Positions 1 through 17,421 of a stretch of 17,421 bases of DNA are shown piece after piece. Each line of letters opens with the position of its first letter. The first letter of the stretch is position 1. The notes beneath the pieces are model-generated. The model saw only the letters and a list, made by a program, of their open reading frames with translations. It made no database searches and had not been told where the DNA came from. Both the position numbers and the translations under genes were made by a program. The stretch comes from Phoronis ovalis (lineage: Eukaryota > Phoronida > Phoronidae). Location of the stretch: assembly GCA_028565635.1 (NCBI GenBank), contig JAOXYB010020826.1:1-17421 (forward strand), read 5' to 3'.

Positions 1-231
1 ACACACACACATAAAAATACATGTAAAAAGCTATGTAGTAGGATGTATGCATTATATTCTTATACATATATATATAAATATAAGAAATGTATAAGTTTTA
101 AATTATCCAAAATGTTTATATCTTATAACACCTGAGATTATGTTGCAAGTATGCGTTGGTCACTGTAATGTTCAAAAATAGTAGTGCTATTATTTATTGA
201 CCCCCAGACAACTTTAAGGCTGTTTATATAA

Positions 232-561
232 TCTCCACAACTGATAATAACAATTTATAGCATTGACCTTTATGTCACCCTTAAAGCCTTCATTTATGCA
301 TTCATTGTAACAACACATGTGATTGAAAAGATCAACTCTCAACACATTGACCCAGTTTTTGCAATCAGTAGTTTGCACATGCGGCTTACCGCAATATTCG
401 GTGAATACCACTCAGCCTGTGATAACGGTGATTCAGTACTTGTGGAAAATCCAGGTCCAGTGAAACCGGGTCCAAGTCGCTGGGAATTATCGCGGATAAA
501 TCGTATTGGATTGACAAGTGATGGGTATGTTTATTTACACTTTCATATTCTTATTTACTGA
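232..561 (+). other. Orphan open frame with a splice-donor-like end, possible upstream exon
   Basis: The frame is open from 232 to a TGA at 559-561, with an internal ATG at 379. The stretch about 379-527 has a balanced, non-repetitive composition (IFGEYHSACDNGDSV; NPGPVKPGPSRWEL) and is followed by a good donor, GG|GTATGT, at 528. If used, that donor leaves phase 2. It does not join directly to the 6562 exon, which needs phase 1; direct joining gives an early stop. It could be a non-coding leader, an exon joined through an unseen intermediate, or chance. I do not recognise the peptide. Confidence 0.25.
348..358 (-). promoter_or_regulatory. Candidate RORE (Rev-erb/E75/ROR response element)
   Basis: The minus strand reads AAACTGGGTCA, a full match to WAWNTRGGTCA. 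E75 and Rev-erb bind this half-site as monomers and are known to autoregulate, so a site upstream of their own gene is plausible. I estimate that such an 11-mer occurs by chance about once in four windows of this size. Confidence 0.25.
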
Positions 562-2447
562 CACCTATGCGGATTCGAGTGTTACCATAGATACTTTGTT
601 TATATCTTACTTTCATGTAACAGACGACAGCTAGTTAATAAAAACAATCCAGTATTTCGAAAACAAAGGTAAAGTGAAACAATATCCATGAGGTAGAGTA
701 CCAAAAACAAAATACAATTATATGCTTTTTAGCTTTTTAAGTTGAATAAGTAGTATTTACTTCGAAAATTTGTAGTTTCCAAGGCACTATACTCTCCAAG
801 AATAAGTTCAAGGAATTGATACCATACGTGAACTATAACAAAAATTGGAAGAAAACAGTGTTTTGCTATTTTTGCTACATGTATAATTATTAATAACAAC
901 ATTATATCCAGAAGAACAGTGTACATCATTACTATACCGGAGATACAACAATTGTTCAAAGCCGTAACTTTTGATTCGTAATACATTCTTTGTGTACAGT
1001 ATTTAAAAAAGTATCATGTTCTATTTCGTTAAAAATGTACAAAACGAAGCCACTGGGGCATTTAGCGTGACACTGAGTCTGCAATGACGTGCAGTGACGC
1101 AATTTTTGTTATTTATACTAAAACCATTGGCTTCCTGAACAAGGATGCAGTTAGAGTGACAGTGAGAGATTAAAATAATTAAAAAGCAAATTCGGTTAGA
1201 ATTTGCAAATCTGATACAATGCTGACCACAAAGTATAAAACAATATGGTAATGTAAATAATAAAACAACAGTACCAGCATAGCACGTATCCTATGATTTT
1301 GCTTTATCACGTATTGACGACAGATATATATGGTAATTATAGACACGGTTAGTCATAATAATACTAAATGAGCAGTTTTATTGGGGTAAAAATACTTCGA
1401 GTGAAATAAAATTGAACTGACAACATAACTGTAAAGTTTTTTCATCGTACAAATAATGCTGTAAACAGAGCATTTTTATGCGGTGCTTTGCTCAAAATAT
1501 CTTTAAAAAGCCAGCTAGTATAGAAATGGAAATGTTAATAATTCGATGTTTTAAAAATACTTGAACTACTTTTGCATTAGCGAATATAAACTATTTTTTT
1601 TAGTTTACGGGTTAAACAGTCAAGTAAATGCTGCCATTGATCCGGTCCCCGGTTCTGCAACCAGTACACCTTGGTCAGGGTTTGGGAACATTGTTTTTCA
1701 ATAATGTTTGATAATGTTACCTGCTTAAACTTTCAAATGTTAGAAAGTCATCCTTGATACATTAATTATATAGTCGGAGTGATTCGTGACCCAGTCACTT
1801 GGATCTAGTTTTAGACAAGATTAAGTACTTGTTTACGCAAGCTGAGAAATGTATGGGGTGAAACAAAGCATTTCTACCACGACGGGAAAGTTGCTTCATT
1901 AATACAGCAATATTCAATCAAGCAAACTGTCGCTGCCATTATTCTAACAGTACTAGTGCCTTTGGGTGTTGCAGAACCAGAACATTTCAGTTATGGAGTT
2001 AATTTTAATATAATATATGACCCTTGTTTGCGAAGTTTTGCGTAAAATGTTTCTTTTGTTTGAAATTTGCTGTTCTTGAATAAATGAGAGAATTATTTTT
2101 AAAAAGTGATTATTGAGATCGGTCTTGTAACATGCATTTAAATTTGGTATTTTACTTCACTTGCTACTACTTTTTGGCCCACCCCGTAGTCTAGATGAGT
2201 AACACACCTTTGGATATATGGTTAGTGGGCTTCATTACCTGGTGTAGGCTATAGCATCAATGTACCACATGTCTCCACCATTCTGGTCAATGACATTTAA
2301 AACTATATTTAGAAGAAAAGTAAAAATGAAGAAGAAAAATAAATGTGTCTAAATGAGTTGACAAAAAAAAAATCGCATAATTGGATACTCATCCTTGTCA
2401 TTCCCTACAGCTGTATAGAAAATATTAAGGAAACCACAGATCCCGCG

Positions 2448-2514
2448 CACAGACCTTCAATATCCTGTTATATGTGCTCCATATATTTCATTAATGCGGA
2501 ACTGAAGGTCTGTG
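2448..2514. repeat. Inverted repeat, 12-base arms
   Basis: CACAGACCTTCA (2448-2459) and TGAAGGTCTGTG (2503-2514) are perfect reverse complements separated by 43 AT-rich bases. This may be the remains of a miniature transposon or a simple hairpin. No target duplication was seen. Confidence 0.5.
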
Positions 2515-3902
2515 GTTAGCTCAAAGTGGATAGAGAATTATCTAAAAGTTACAGAAAACAGGATAGAAAACTAGCAAAACCATTTGTATGGTTTGGCAGC
2601 ACATTTATTCTGTAAAATATGTTTTTAATACTTAATAAATAATCAGGGATATCAAATTCTACTAAAATAAAAAAATTAGTGTTTCATTTGTCAGTTGAAC
2701 TTGGGATTGTTTATCACCACTACTTTTTCAAATGTTTGTGGTTTTTGTTACCACTGTACAGCGTCTATGACAACAGAGCAGTTTTCATGTCAATTCTAAA
2801 AAAAATCCCCTTCGAACCTCAGAAACATTTTGCTTTTCTGTTTAGCAATATAGGCTTCCACATCTTTTGGTGTTATCCACTTTTAGCGTCTTCGATTACG
2901 TTATCTTTCCCAAATTAAAAGCAAAAGGATATAGGTAATAGTTCATTAACTTACTTTATAATTATTGACAAATTATATAATAACAGTATGTATAGTATCT
3001 GTTTTTTGATACTGTAGAACATACATTTTACGAAGTGTACGCACTTTTTTTCAAAAGGTAATTTCAAGTTTATTTTTTAAAATGTAGGAAAATGTTAAAT
3101 TATGTTATGTAACTACAGATTACTAGAAACAACCCGAACAACTCTAATCCACAGCCAGTACTTAAAACGAACACATATTTAGGACATAATCGTAAGATTT
3201 CTGTGTTAATGATTACCCTTGAGATTTAAATCCGATCCAATACCTGCGTACCTTTATGGGGAACGCCTATTGACACAAATAGTGTCGAGAATAGTTCACG
3301 GACTTATTTTGAGTATCTTGCCAAATGTAACGATATCGCATGTGTTGTAATGCACTCTACAAAAACAAGTCTGATAAAATGGTAACCTAATTTTTGTGAG
3401 GATAATGACCGATCGATAAGAGCGAAGGTTAAGTTTAAGGTTGTATTGTCTAATATTTAACCCTCCACTCACCCTTTTTACAAACATTCATGAATTGTCT
3501 ATATACTATGTAGTGCCTATTTTTGTTCATTTAATAGTTGTGGCATTTGTTTTTTTGTAACATTGCTCATCTGCGAGGAATGCATATGTTTTTACCAGTC
3601 CTTTGCTATATACAGGAGAGGTGCCAATTTCGTTTCCTTCAATGATCCTTCAGCGTGTAAACTAAAATCTATCAGATTAGTCATTACGCGATATATAAAC
3701 GTCATTGTGCAGATTTTCCTCCTATTAAATTGTGCGCAATTCAGTGGTCAAATTATAGTTTTCCCACCCAAATTATGGCATGGTGTTTTGAACATGTTTT
3801 CTGGGGGGTAACCGTTGTACATATAAACATCAATGATCCTGTACGGCAAATTGTAGAAACACTGTTAATTGAGACTATCATTAACCTGAATGCGACCTCT
3901 TA

Positions 3903-3910
3903 TGACGTCA
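3903..3910. promoter_or_regulatory. Perfect CRE palindrome TGACGTCA
   Basis: The full 8-base CREB/ATF site lies in non-coding DNA upstream of the E75 DNA-binding exons. A related TGACGTAA is at about 4493. Function is not shown by sequence alone; it could be chance. Confidence 0.2.
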
Positions 3911-5561
3911 ACAGGTTTAGTAAAATGCAGTACTGTACAGTACTATCTCCCTCGAGGACTGGTGAATAAATTAGCTGAATTAAGAATTACTCCTTGTCAT
4001 ATTATATTTTATATCTTTCCACTGGTTAACGTTTAACTAATACAATAAATGAGGTAATGTTGTTTTTTTGTACTTCCCGTGTCAAGTCGCGAGCACATTG
4101 ACACAGAATTTGCAAGCAAAAAAACTGAATGTGATGCGGAAGCATGCAATGTTTTCCTGAATTATTTTGAAGTTATACCATTAAAAAAAGTAAGACATGG
4201 ATACATGATGACGTGAGGACCGGTAATTAGTTAGATGTGGTTTGAGATTTGCTTTTTTATTAAACGTTGATGTATAAAGTACATGTACTCAAATATTAAT
4301 GTTGATAAAGTAAATAAAAACTTGCACATAAACAATCGAGAATAGTCGATAATAATGAAATACAAGTATTAGTGAGTCTGTCTGTACCGTTTTCATGCCA
4401 GTCTATAGTAAGGAGATACACGGTGACCGCTGTGTGTAACCCAACCCGTTCGTCTCGAGATAAGAGCTGAACTTGCTTTTATCGCGCGCAGGTGACGTAA
4501 TCATGACACTATGCATGCAACCTGTTGTGTCGCATGTTTATATCACACCGTTCAGCATTCACCGCTCATATATGTAAATTGCAAAGAAAAAAGAAACATG
4601 CACTTTCGACAATTAGGTGATAGTTAACCGAGATTAGGCTTAATTGTACACATGTGCATTTTATTAGCTGTACAAAACCTAAGATCATAAAAAAGAAATT
4701 ACGCCCGTTATTATCATCATTCCGCACATAATTTTGCGGTTTTGTTAAAACAAAGTGAATAGATAATATACCACTGTTTTTATTTTGCTCGTGATTTTCA
4801 AACATTAAAGGTATTTAACACAATTAGACACTGTTTAAACAAAATAGCTATTTGCATGTTACAAAATACTTCTTTAGATACAAGTACATGTACCTGACAA
4901 ACTATTTGTTTTGATAAAACTTGGGTATAATTGTATATTTTTATCGCATCGTTGTTAATGGTATTAACCCACTAACCGCTTAAAGACCTTTTTAATATGT
5001 CATATCATGTGGTGATTACGCTATATATAGGCAAAGCAAGACCACTTACCGAACTTGGCCCTGTGTAACAGATAACTAGACTCCTGTTGTCTGATATCTA
5101 GCTCTAATGTACTTACCATTGCATTATAGCAATTTCAGTTTTTTTCTCGAATTTTTGAAAATAAGTAAAATATAATTTATAGAAAAAAATTATAAAATTA
5201 CAAAATATAAATTGAATATTTTGAGATAACTTTGAGTACTTTTTATTCCCAAAGCAGTAATTTTGACTAAATGTGATAGTAGATTAACAGTATCAACATT
5301 TTTGGTATATTAATTACTAGTGGTGAAAAAATGGAGGAAGAGTAAAACCTTAAAACTGTCGCATGTACAAGTCTATCCCTAAATGTGCTTACGACAAAAA
5401 CAAGTGCGTTAAATGGGATGTCCTTGATTCCGCTCGAATTGGCAAACATCCAGTTTGACTGAAACCTTGACAGGTGCGGATAGCCGGAGATATAAATAGC
5501 TGAGATTAAAATATACACGTCTCGGACTTAGTACTTTTACATTAAAGACAGTCTTGTGGTT

Positions 5562-5989
5562 GCTAAACTCCCAGGGGGGTACTTGACAAAATACTTGGTG
5601 GGGGAGGTAAGGTGATCTTGAGGCCCCAGGTAAAAACTCCATAACTCATTTAAAAATTGCCTTTTAAAAGTATGAACTATGGTAAAAACTTGTTTGCAAA
5701 AGCCATAACCCGCCCGTGATAAAAAATGCGGAAGTAACTACTACGAGATTATGATCGACAATATCAACGGAAAAAATTCAAAATATTCACTATTGGTAAT
5801 TAAATATTTTTTGAAAATTTATACCCCATACATGGTTAAAAAGATATTTGCAAAAAAAAACGTGGAAAAATTGTCAAATAAACAGAAAATGAATATCCCA
5901 TTATAAAAACCGAGACTGAGAAAAGGGAACCTATGAGGCGGCACCTATATGCAGTCACTTTGAATGAGAGAATCCCCAGGGCTAAACTC
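5562..5989. mobile_element. Transposon-like element flanked by 9-base direct repeats
   Basis: GCTAAACTC occurs at 5562-5570 and again at 5981-5989, exactly bracketing a 410-base segment (5571-5980). The segment begins CCAGGGGGGT and ends AATCCCCAGG, a weak inverted-end match (7 of 10). This is the layout of an insertion with a target-site duplication. The interior has no open frame of note, so it would be non-autonomous. The G-rich ends recall repeats common in marine invertebrate genomes (weak memory, unverified). The family is not assigned; Mutator-like elements make 9-base duplications and hAT make 8. Confidence 0.5.
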
Positions 5990-6512
5990 TCGGCTAAACT
6001 GTTCTAATCATCTGATGCTCGAAAAAAAAATATAGAACAGCAACTGTGATAAATGTAAATTAAGCATCAAAAGTTTACAAAAGTGTACACGTACAATTGT
6101 AGCGAAATATTTTTTTGAATGTATGATACTTTTTGCAGATATATTATCATTGCATGCAAAACTGTAGTATGTATTTCAACTTTGTCATATAGAAACTTAT
6201 CTTATCTAAAGTCTCATTTTCAACAGTATGTACTATTCAGCATTGCTATCCAGCTATGGGACTATGCTTCACGTCTTTTTATCTTTTGAAATTATTATTT
6301 GAAATACGCAACATGTGATACATTTATTGTTGATGTCACTTAATATAAGGTCAAAAAGTTCAATGATTTGTGCAAACTTCTATATCTACCATTGTTCAAT
6401 AATAACGAGCCTTATTCGAACACATTATATTTTCTGATATTTAGCACACCTTAACTATCAAATATCTGAGATAACATTTACGACTCTTGCTGGTTACTAG
6501 CTTTTATCCTAA

Positions 6513-14430
<7,918 letters not shown>

Positions 14431-15415
14431 AAGCTTTCATCATGCCGCAGCTATACATACTCTTCTTCTTGATGGATTTGAAGTTTAATTTGCAAAGATT
14501 TAGATTTGGTCTGATTCATGAAATTCGACATGTGTGAACTTAATTGTTGTTTCCTGTCAGAACTGACCACAATCAGTAGTTTGCATTTAGCTTACCGCCA
14601 TTATAAAGGAAACCAAAACCAGGCTAGGGATACCTGGTAGTTCTATACTAGGACAATCTTATTTCCTGTCGACGCAGGCCGATCGTCAATTCCCAAGTTT
14701 ACCTTTTAAACACGGTAACCTAGCTAACCAGGAAATACTAGGTAACTTAACGACTGCACAGGTTATTTTCAGAATTGCTGTAGCGGTGGTCCAGTAGTTA
14801 AATCTGATTTTGTAGAAATGTTTGAGTATGATATGACAATATGTACGTTTATTGTAATCCTTTATTGCCACTTCGTTATTTTGTTGTTGTTATCTGTGGC
14901 TTCTTTTGTTGTTTATAGAGAGTTACACTGTTAACACTTAAACAAACTTTAAATTATACATAGTATATATGTAACTATAAAAAGACGATTGTTTAATATT
15001 TAAAAATAAACATATTATCCATGGAGCTTTTTATTACTTTAACATATTATTCTTTCACTTTGCTTCCTTGAAGCTAAACTTTCATATCCCTTGGAGACTA
15101 TGATCACATGACATGAGCCATAAAATAAGTAATTGCTTGTACTTGTGTTGAACAGTATTGTAAATAAAGTGGTACGGGCCTATTGAAAAAGGATTTACGA
15201 AACATAACAGAATTAGAAAATTAGAATCGTATCAGCTTGACATCATTATCAGTGATAGAAATCGGAACATCGACTCTTTAATGATCCAGTTTAGTGACTC
15301 TCGAAATGAAAAGAACAGCCTAATACTACCTTTAGTAGAATGTTGCCGTATCAATAAGGCACCTGGCAGTTAGCTTCGTACATGTTAGAAACGGGAAAAT
15401 GTAATAAAAGTGACA
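14431..15415. other. Presumed E75 3' UTR and intergenic spacer
   Basis: No coding signal is visible. The stretch contains the poly(A) candidates listed separately, and a block at 14570-14598 that matches part of 362-392 (CAATCAGTAGTTTGCA, then CTTACCGC), probably a dispersed repeat. A frame on the opposite strand (14686-14871) shows no recognisable features. Confidence 0.5.
15163..15168 (+). terminator. Candidate E75 poly(A) signal
   Basis: AATAAA followed by a G/T-containing stretch (GTGGTACGGG) lies about 730 bases after the stop and before the pseudogene. An alternative AATAAA is at 15005-15010. The choice cannot be made from sequence. Confidence 0.3.
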
Positions 15416-17174
15416 TTTGATGTCTTTTAAAATAGGTAATAAATATGAATCTAAACAATATCTGGTCGGAAAGAATGGCCGGAACTTTTTTACTTGGAAT
15501 GCAAGTGATTTACAGTTTAATAACTTGAACTGCTACAGAAATTATCGGACACTTAATTCGCAGCCCCAACTTAAAACAAATCAATGGGTCAAGCGTCTTC
15601 GACTCCACTAACGTGTTCAGCTATTATGAAGATAATCCGCATTTCCTACAATCAATTAATGATATCTCGCAACAGCCATTGAAACAACGTCACCGAAAAC
15701 AAGAGGGATATGAAATGACTGTTAATTCCGGTACGGAACGCATAGTTTTTAGAAATTGCCCAACACTAAGGAGCCAAATTTCGGAAATGAACAAGGATTA
15801 ATTACTCAGGTATTTCTAATATGTCAAGTTTCGAACTGGTAGATTTCCTGGAGTTAGTTAAACATATGTTAGAGTTATATTTCGGGTTTGATTATGGGAC
15901 ATGACTTCCATATTTATCATCTACAGAAATATAAATTTACCTACCGGGAAATGTGCAAAACGCCATCAAATTCCAAGATATTCCGAGTAAATTCAAAATC
16001 AACACCAGTCTTCAGTAACTGTTCTGAATTTGTCGTTCAGTAACATTAACAAAATTTCCAGAGCATTTGCTGGTATAAATAATCTGAAAGATTTAAAAAT
16101 TGAATGGAAATGTTATGGAATTTGTTTAAATTATTGCCCAAACTAATAAACAGTTACTATCCATAAGAAGGCCCGGATTATTCACGAAAGATGCTAACTT
16201 TCACAAATTTTTAGTGATATGTCAAACTTGAAATATATTGATTTGAGTGAAAATTTAATGGGTAACATACCAACGGGAGCATTTGCGAATTGTTCGAAAC
16301 TCTTACAGTGGCAGATCTAAATAACGCCATGGCTAAAATTGATTTCCGTTTTTCGGGTCTACCAAATCGGCTACGTAGGAATAGTATTCAGGGATTCAAC
16401 TTCCAAACAGATAATAAAATTGAACATGTTAAGAACGGAATTCGCACGTGCGTGATTGACGCAGATGTCAGCCGGCTTCTCGTTGAATGCACTATTATAA
16501 TCACAGCTACGATTTGTGCGTGTGGCGACCGTAGACACTATACTCAGCTGCTTTTGCATCCTAGACATTGCGATATTGCTATTATGTACTTAGAAGCAAA
16601 CTGTTGAAACAAAAAAAAAATGACAACAATGACGTGAATCCCGTAAACCAGTTTGATGTATACATAACACACCAAGAGACAGAATTATTGTGGTCAAAGG
16701 AATCTTGCAGAACATAGAAAGAATGAATTTATTAAACTGTATTCTTTCCTCCCAAAGATTTTATTCCAGGAGAAAATGTCTGCGAGGAAATCGTATGTGG
16801 AATTGACATGAGTAGGAAAGTACTTCTGTGTGTATCTTGGACTTTCGTTAAATGTCCTTATCAGAATTTTGAAATTGAAATAAGTTCTGTTCGTGATAAA
16901 GGATTCATGATTTCCATTACGTCGGGAGACATCCAAGTCATGATCAATGAAACTTCAGCGAGTGGTGCGCCATCTATTGAGAGATGATATATATTTGGAC
17001 TGGCCAGTCAAACATAGAAATACTAAGTTTTGGAATAATCTTCAGAGAGCCATAAGAACAAGGAAAGGCGTTCATATTAAAAAGATCGTGAGTATATTTA
17101 AAATTATCTTTTACAAGGATACAGATCAGTGGATCGGTAGAACAATTTACAAAAGAAAATACGCAAAACGTTGA
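15416..17174 (+). pseudogene. Decayed Toll-like receptor (LRR - transmembrane - TIR)
   Basis: Parts of a Toll-like receptor can be read in order on this strand, but in changing frames. A hydrophobic segment (MAGTFLLGMQVIYSLIT, about 15474) may be a signal-peptide relic. Leucine-rich repeats follow: VTVLNLSFSNINKIS with LKDLKIEWKCYG (16015-16130), LKYIDLSENLMGNIPTGAF (16228-16290), then KIDFRFSGLPNRL after a frameshift. Next come a hydrophobic/basic junction (YCYYVLRSKLLKQKK, about 16569-16613) and a TIR domain (16652-17060). Stops (TAATAA about 16142, TAA 16318, TAG 16715, TGA 16985) and several frameshifts break it. The ectodomain is far shorter than the family norm, so internal sequence is also lost. 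No splice sites explain the breaks. Assembly indels could add frameshifts but would not easily give this many lesions. Confidence 0.85.
16652..17060 (+). pseudogene. TIR-domain remnant of the Toll-like receptor pseudogene
   Basis: Box 1 reads FDVYITHQE (16652-16678). After a frame change, EFIKLYSFLPK precedes box 2, DFIPGENVCEEI, with MSRKVLLCVS downstream (16757-16845). After a stop and another shift, IYLDWPVKHR and box 3, FWNNLQRAI, appear (about 16990-17055). In a working receptor this cytoplasmic domain recruits MyD88-type adaptors; here it is spread over three frames. The order and spacing of the three boxes make chance resemblance very unlikely. Confidence 0.88.
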
Positions 17175-17421
17175 TTTTAAAATCCCCCACAAAGTAATCC
17201 ATGTCAAAAGTACAGTCGGCATGCTTTTGAAATAATAGAGTAGTCTGAGTAGTGTAAAATTTTATTTGCTAACCCGTTAGTTAATTAAGAAAGTGCAGAC
17301 ACAAGCCTTCCCAACATGTTGCATTTTATTCACAAAAAGTTTCATTCGCATACTGAGCCAAACCCCCCCAAAAAATGATCTTTGTTGGTCTAAGAAATAT
17401 CGTCTTTTTATAATTTATATT
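17175..17421. other. Unassigned sequence after the pseudogene
   Basis: AT-rich, with a C run (CCCCCCC at about 17364). I see no gene, repeat or signal here. Confidence 0.5.

Noticed and set aside
435-470. NPGP motif (VENPGPVKPGP) as a 2A-type ribosome-skipping site
   Set aside because: The consensus needs D-x-E-x-NPGP. The Asp and Glu positions are Val here, so the NPGP alone is not enough.
3563-3969. Two overlapping frames of about 80 codons
   Set aside because: No domain, no splice context and AT-driven composition; likely chance.
5150-5225. AT-rich near-palindromic stretch as a transposon end
   Set aside because: Low complexity explains the symmetry; no flanking duplication or second end was found.
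15417-16607. Three successive small frames as separate genes
   Set aside because: They are fragments of one broken Toll-like receptor; LRR motifs continue across them in other frames.

Overview
This is an AT-rich stretch of animal nuclear DNA, with split genes, GT-AG introns, CA/TA microsatellites and transposon debris. The proteins point to a lophotrochozoan, most likely a mollusc (inference). The main gene is a protostome-type E75 nuclear receptor. Downstream of it lies a wrecked Toll-like receptor, a family often expanded in bivalves.

Main gene (+ strand, 6562-14430): eleven exons encode about 870 residues of an E75/NR1D (Rev-erb orthologue) receptor. All ten introns inside this stretch are GT-AG, and every exon phase matches the next. 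The exons give the two-finger DNA-binding domain, the C-terminal extension, the ligand-binding domain (LBD), and a long low-complexity F domain. A final 37-base exon ends in a PLNLT motif like CtBP corepressor-binding peptides. The 5' end is missing: the first exon seen starts in mid-codon just before the first zinc finger, so the A/B domain and start codon come from exons I cannot place with confidence. E75/Rev-erb proteins are heme-binding transcriptional repressors that bind RORE half-sites. The candidate heme-ligand Cys and His are both kept, but the usual end of helix 11 is not.

1-6561 holds upstream or first-intron DNA with no gene I can support. It contains an orphan open frame (232-561), a perfect RORE match, a perfect CRE palindrome, a hairpin, and a roughly 410-base transposon-like element flanked by 9-base direct repeats (5562-5989).

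14431-15415 is the presumed E75 3' UTR and spacer with poly(A)-signal candidates. 15416-17174 is a Toll-like receptor pseudogene in the same orientation: leucine-rich repeats, a transmembrane remnant and a TIR domain are still readable in order, but are split among all three forward frames by frameshifts and stops. The last 250 bases show nothing recognisable.

The two genes are probably neighbours by chance; nothing in the sequence ties them functionally. I found no RNA genes, CRISPR arrays or intact mobile elements. I did not find a convincingly new biological system. The most unusual items are the altered LBD end of E75, the Toll-like receptor relic and the flanked repeat element.
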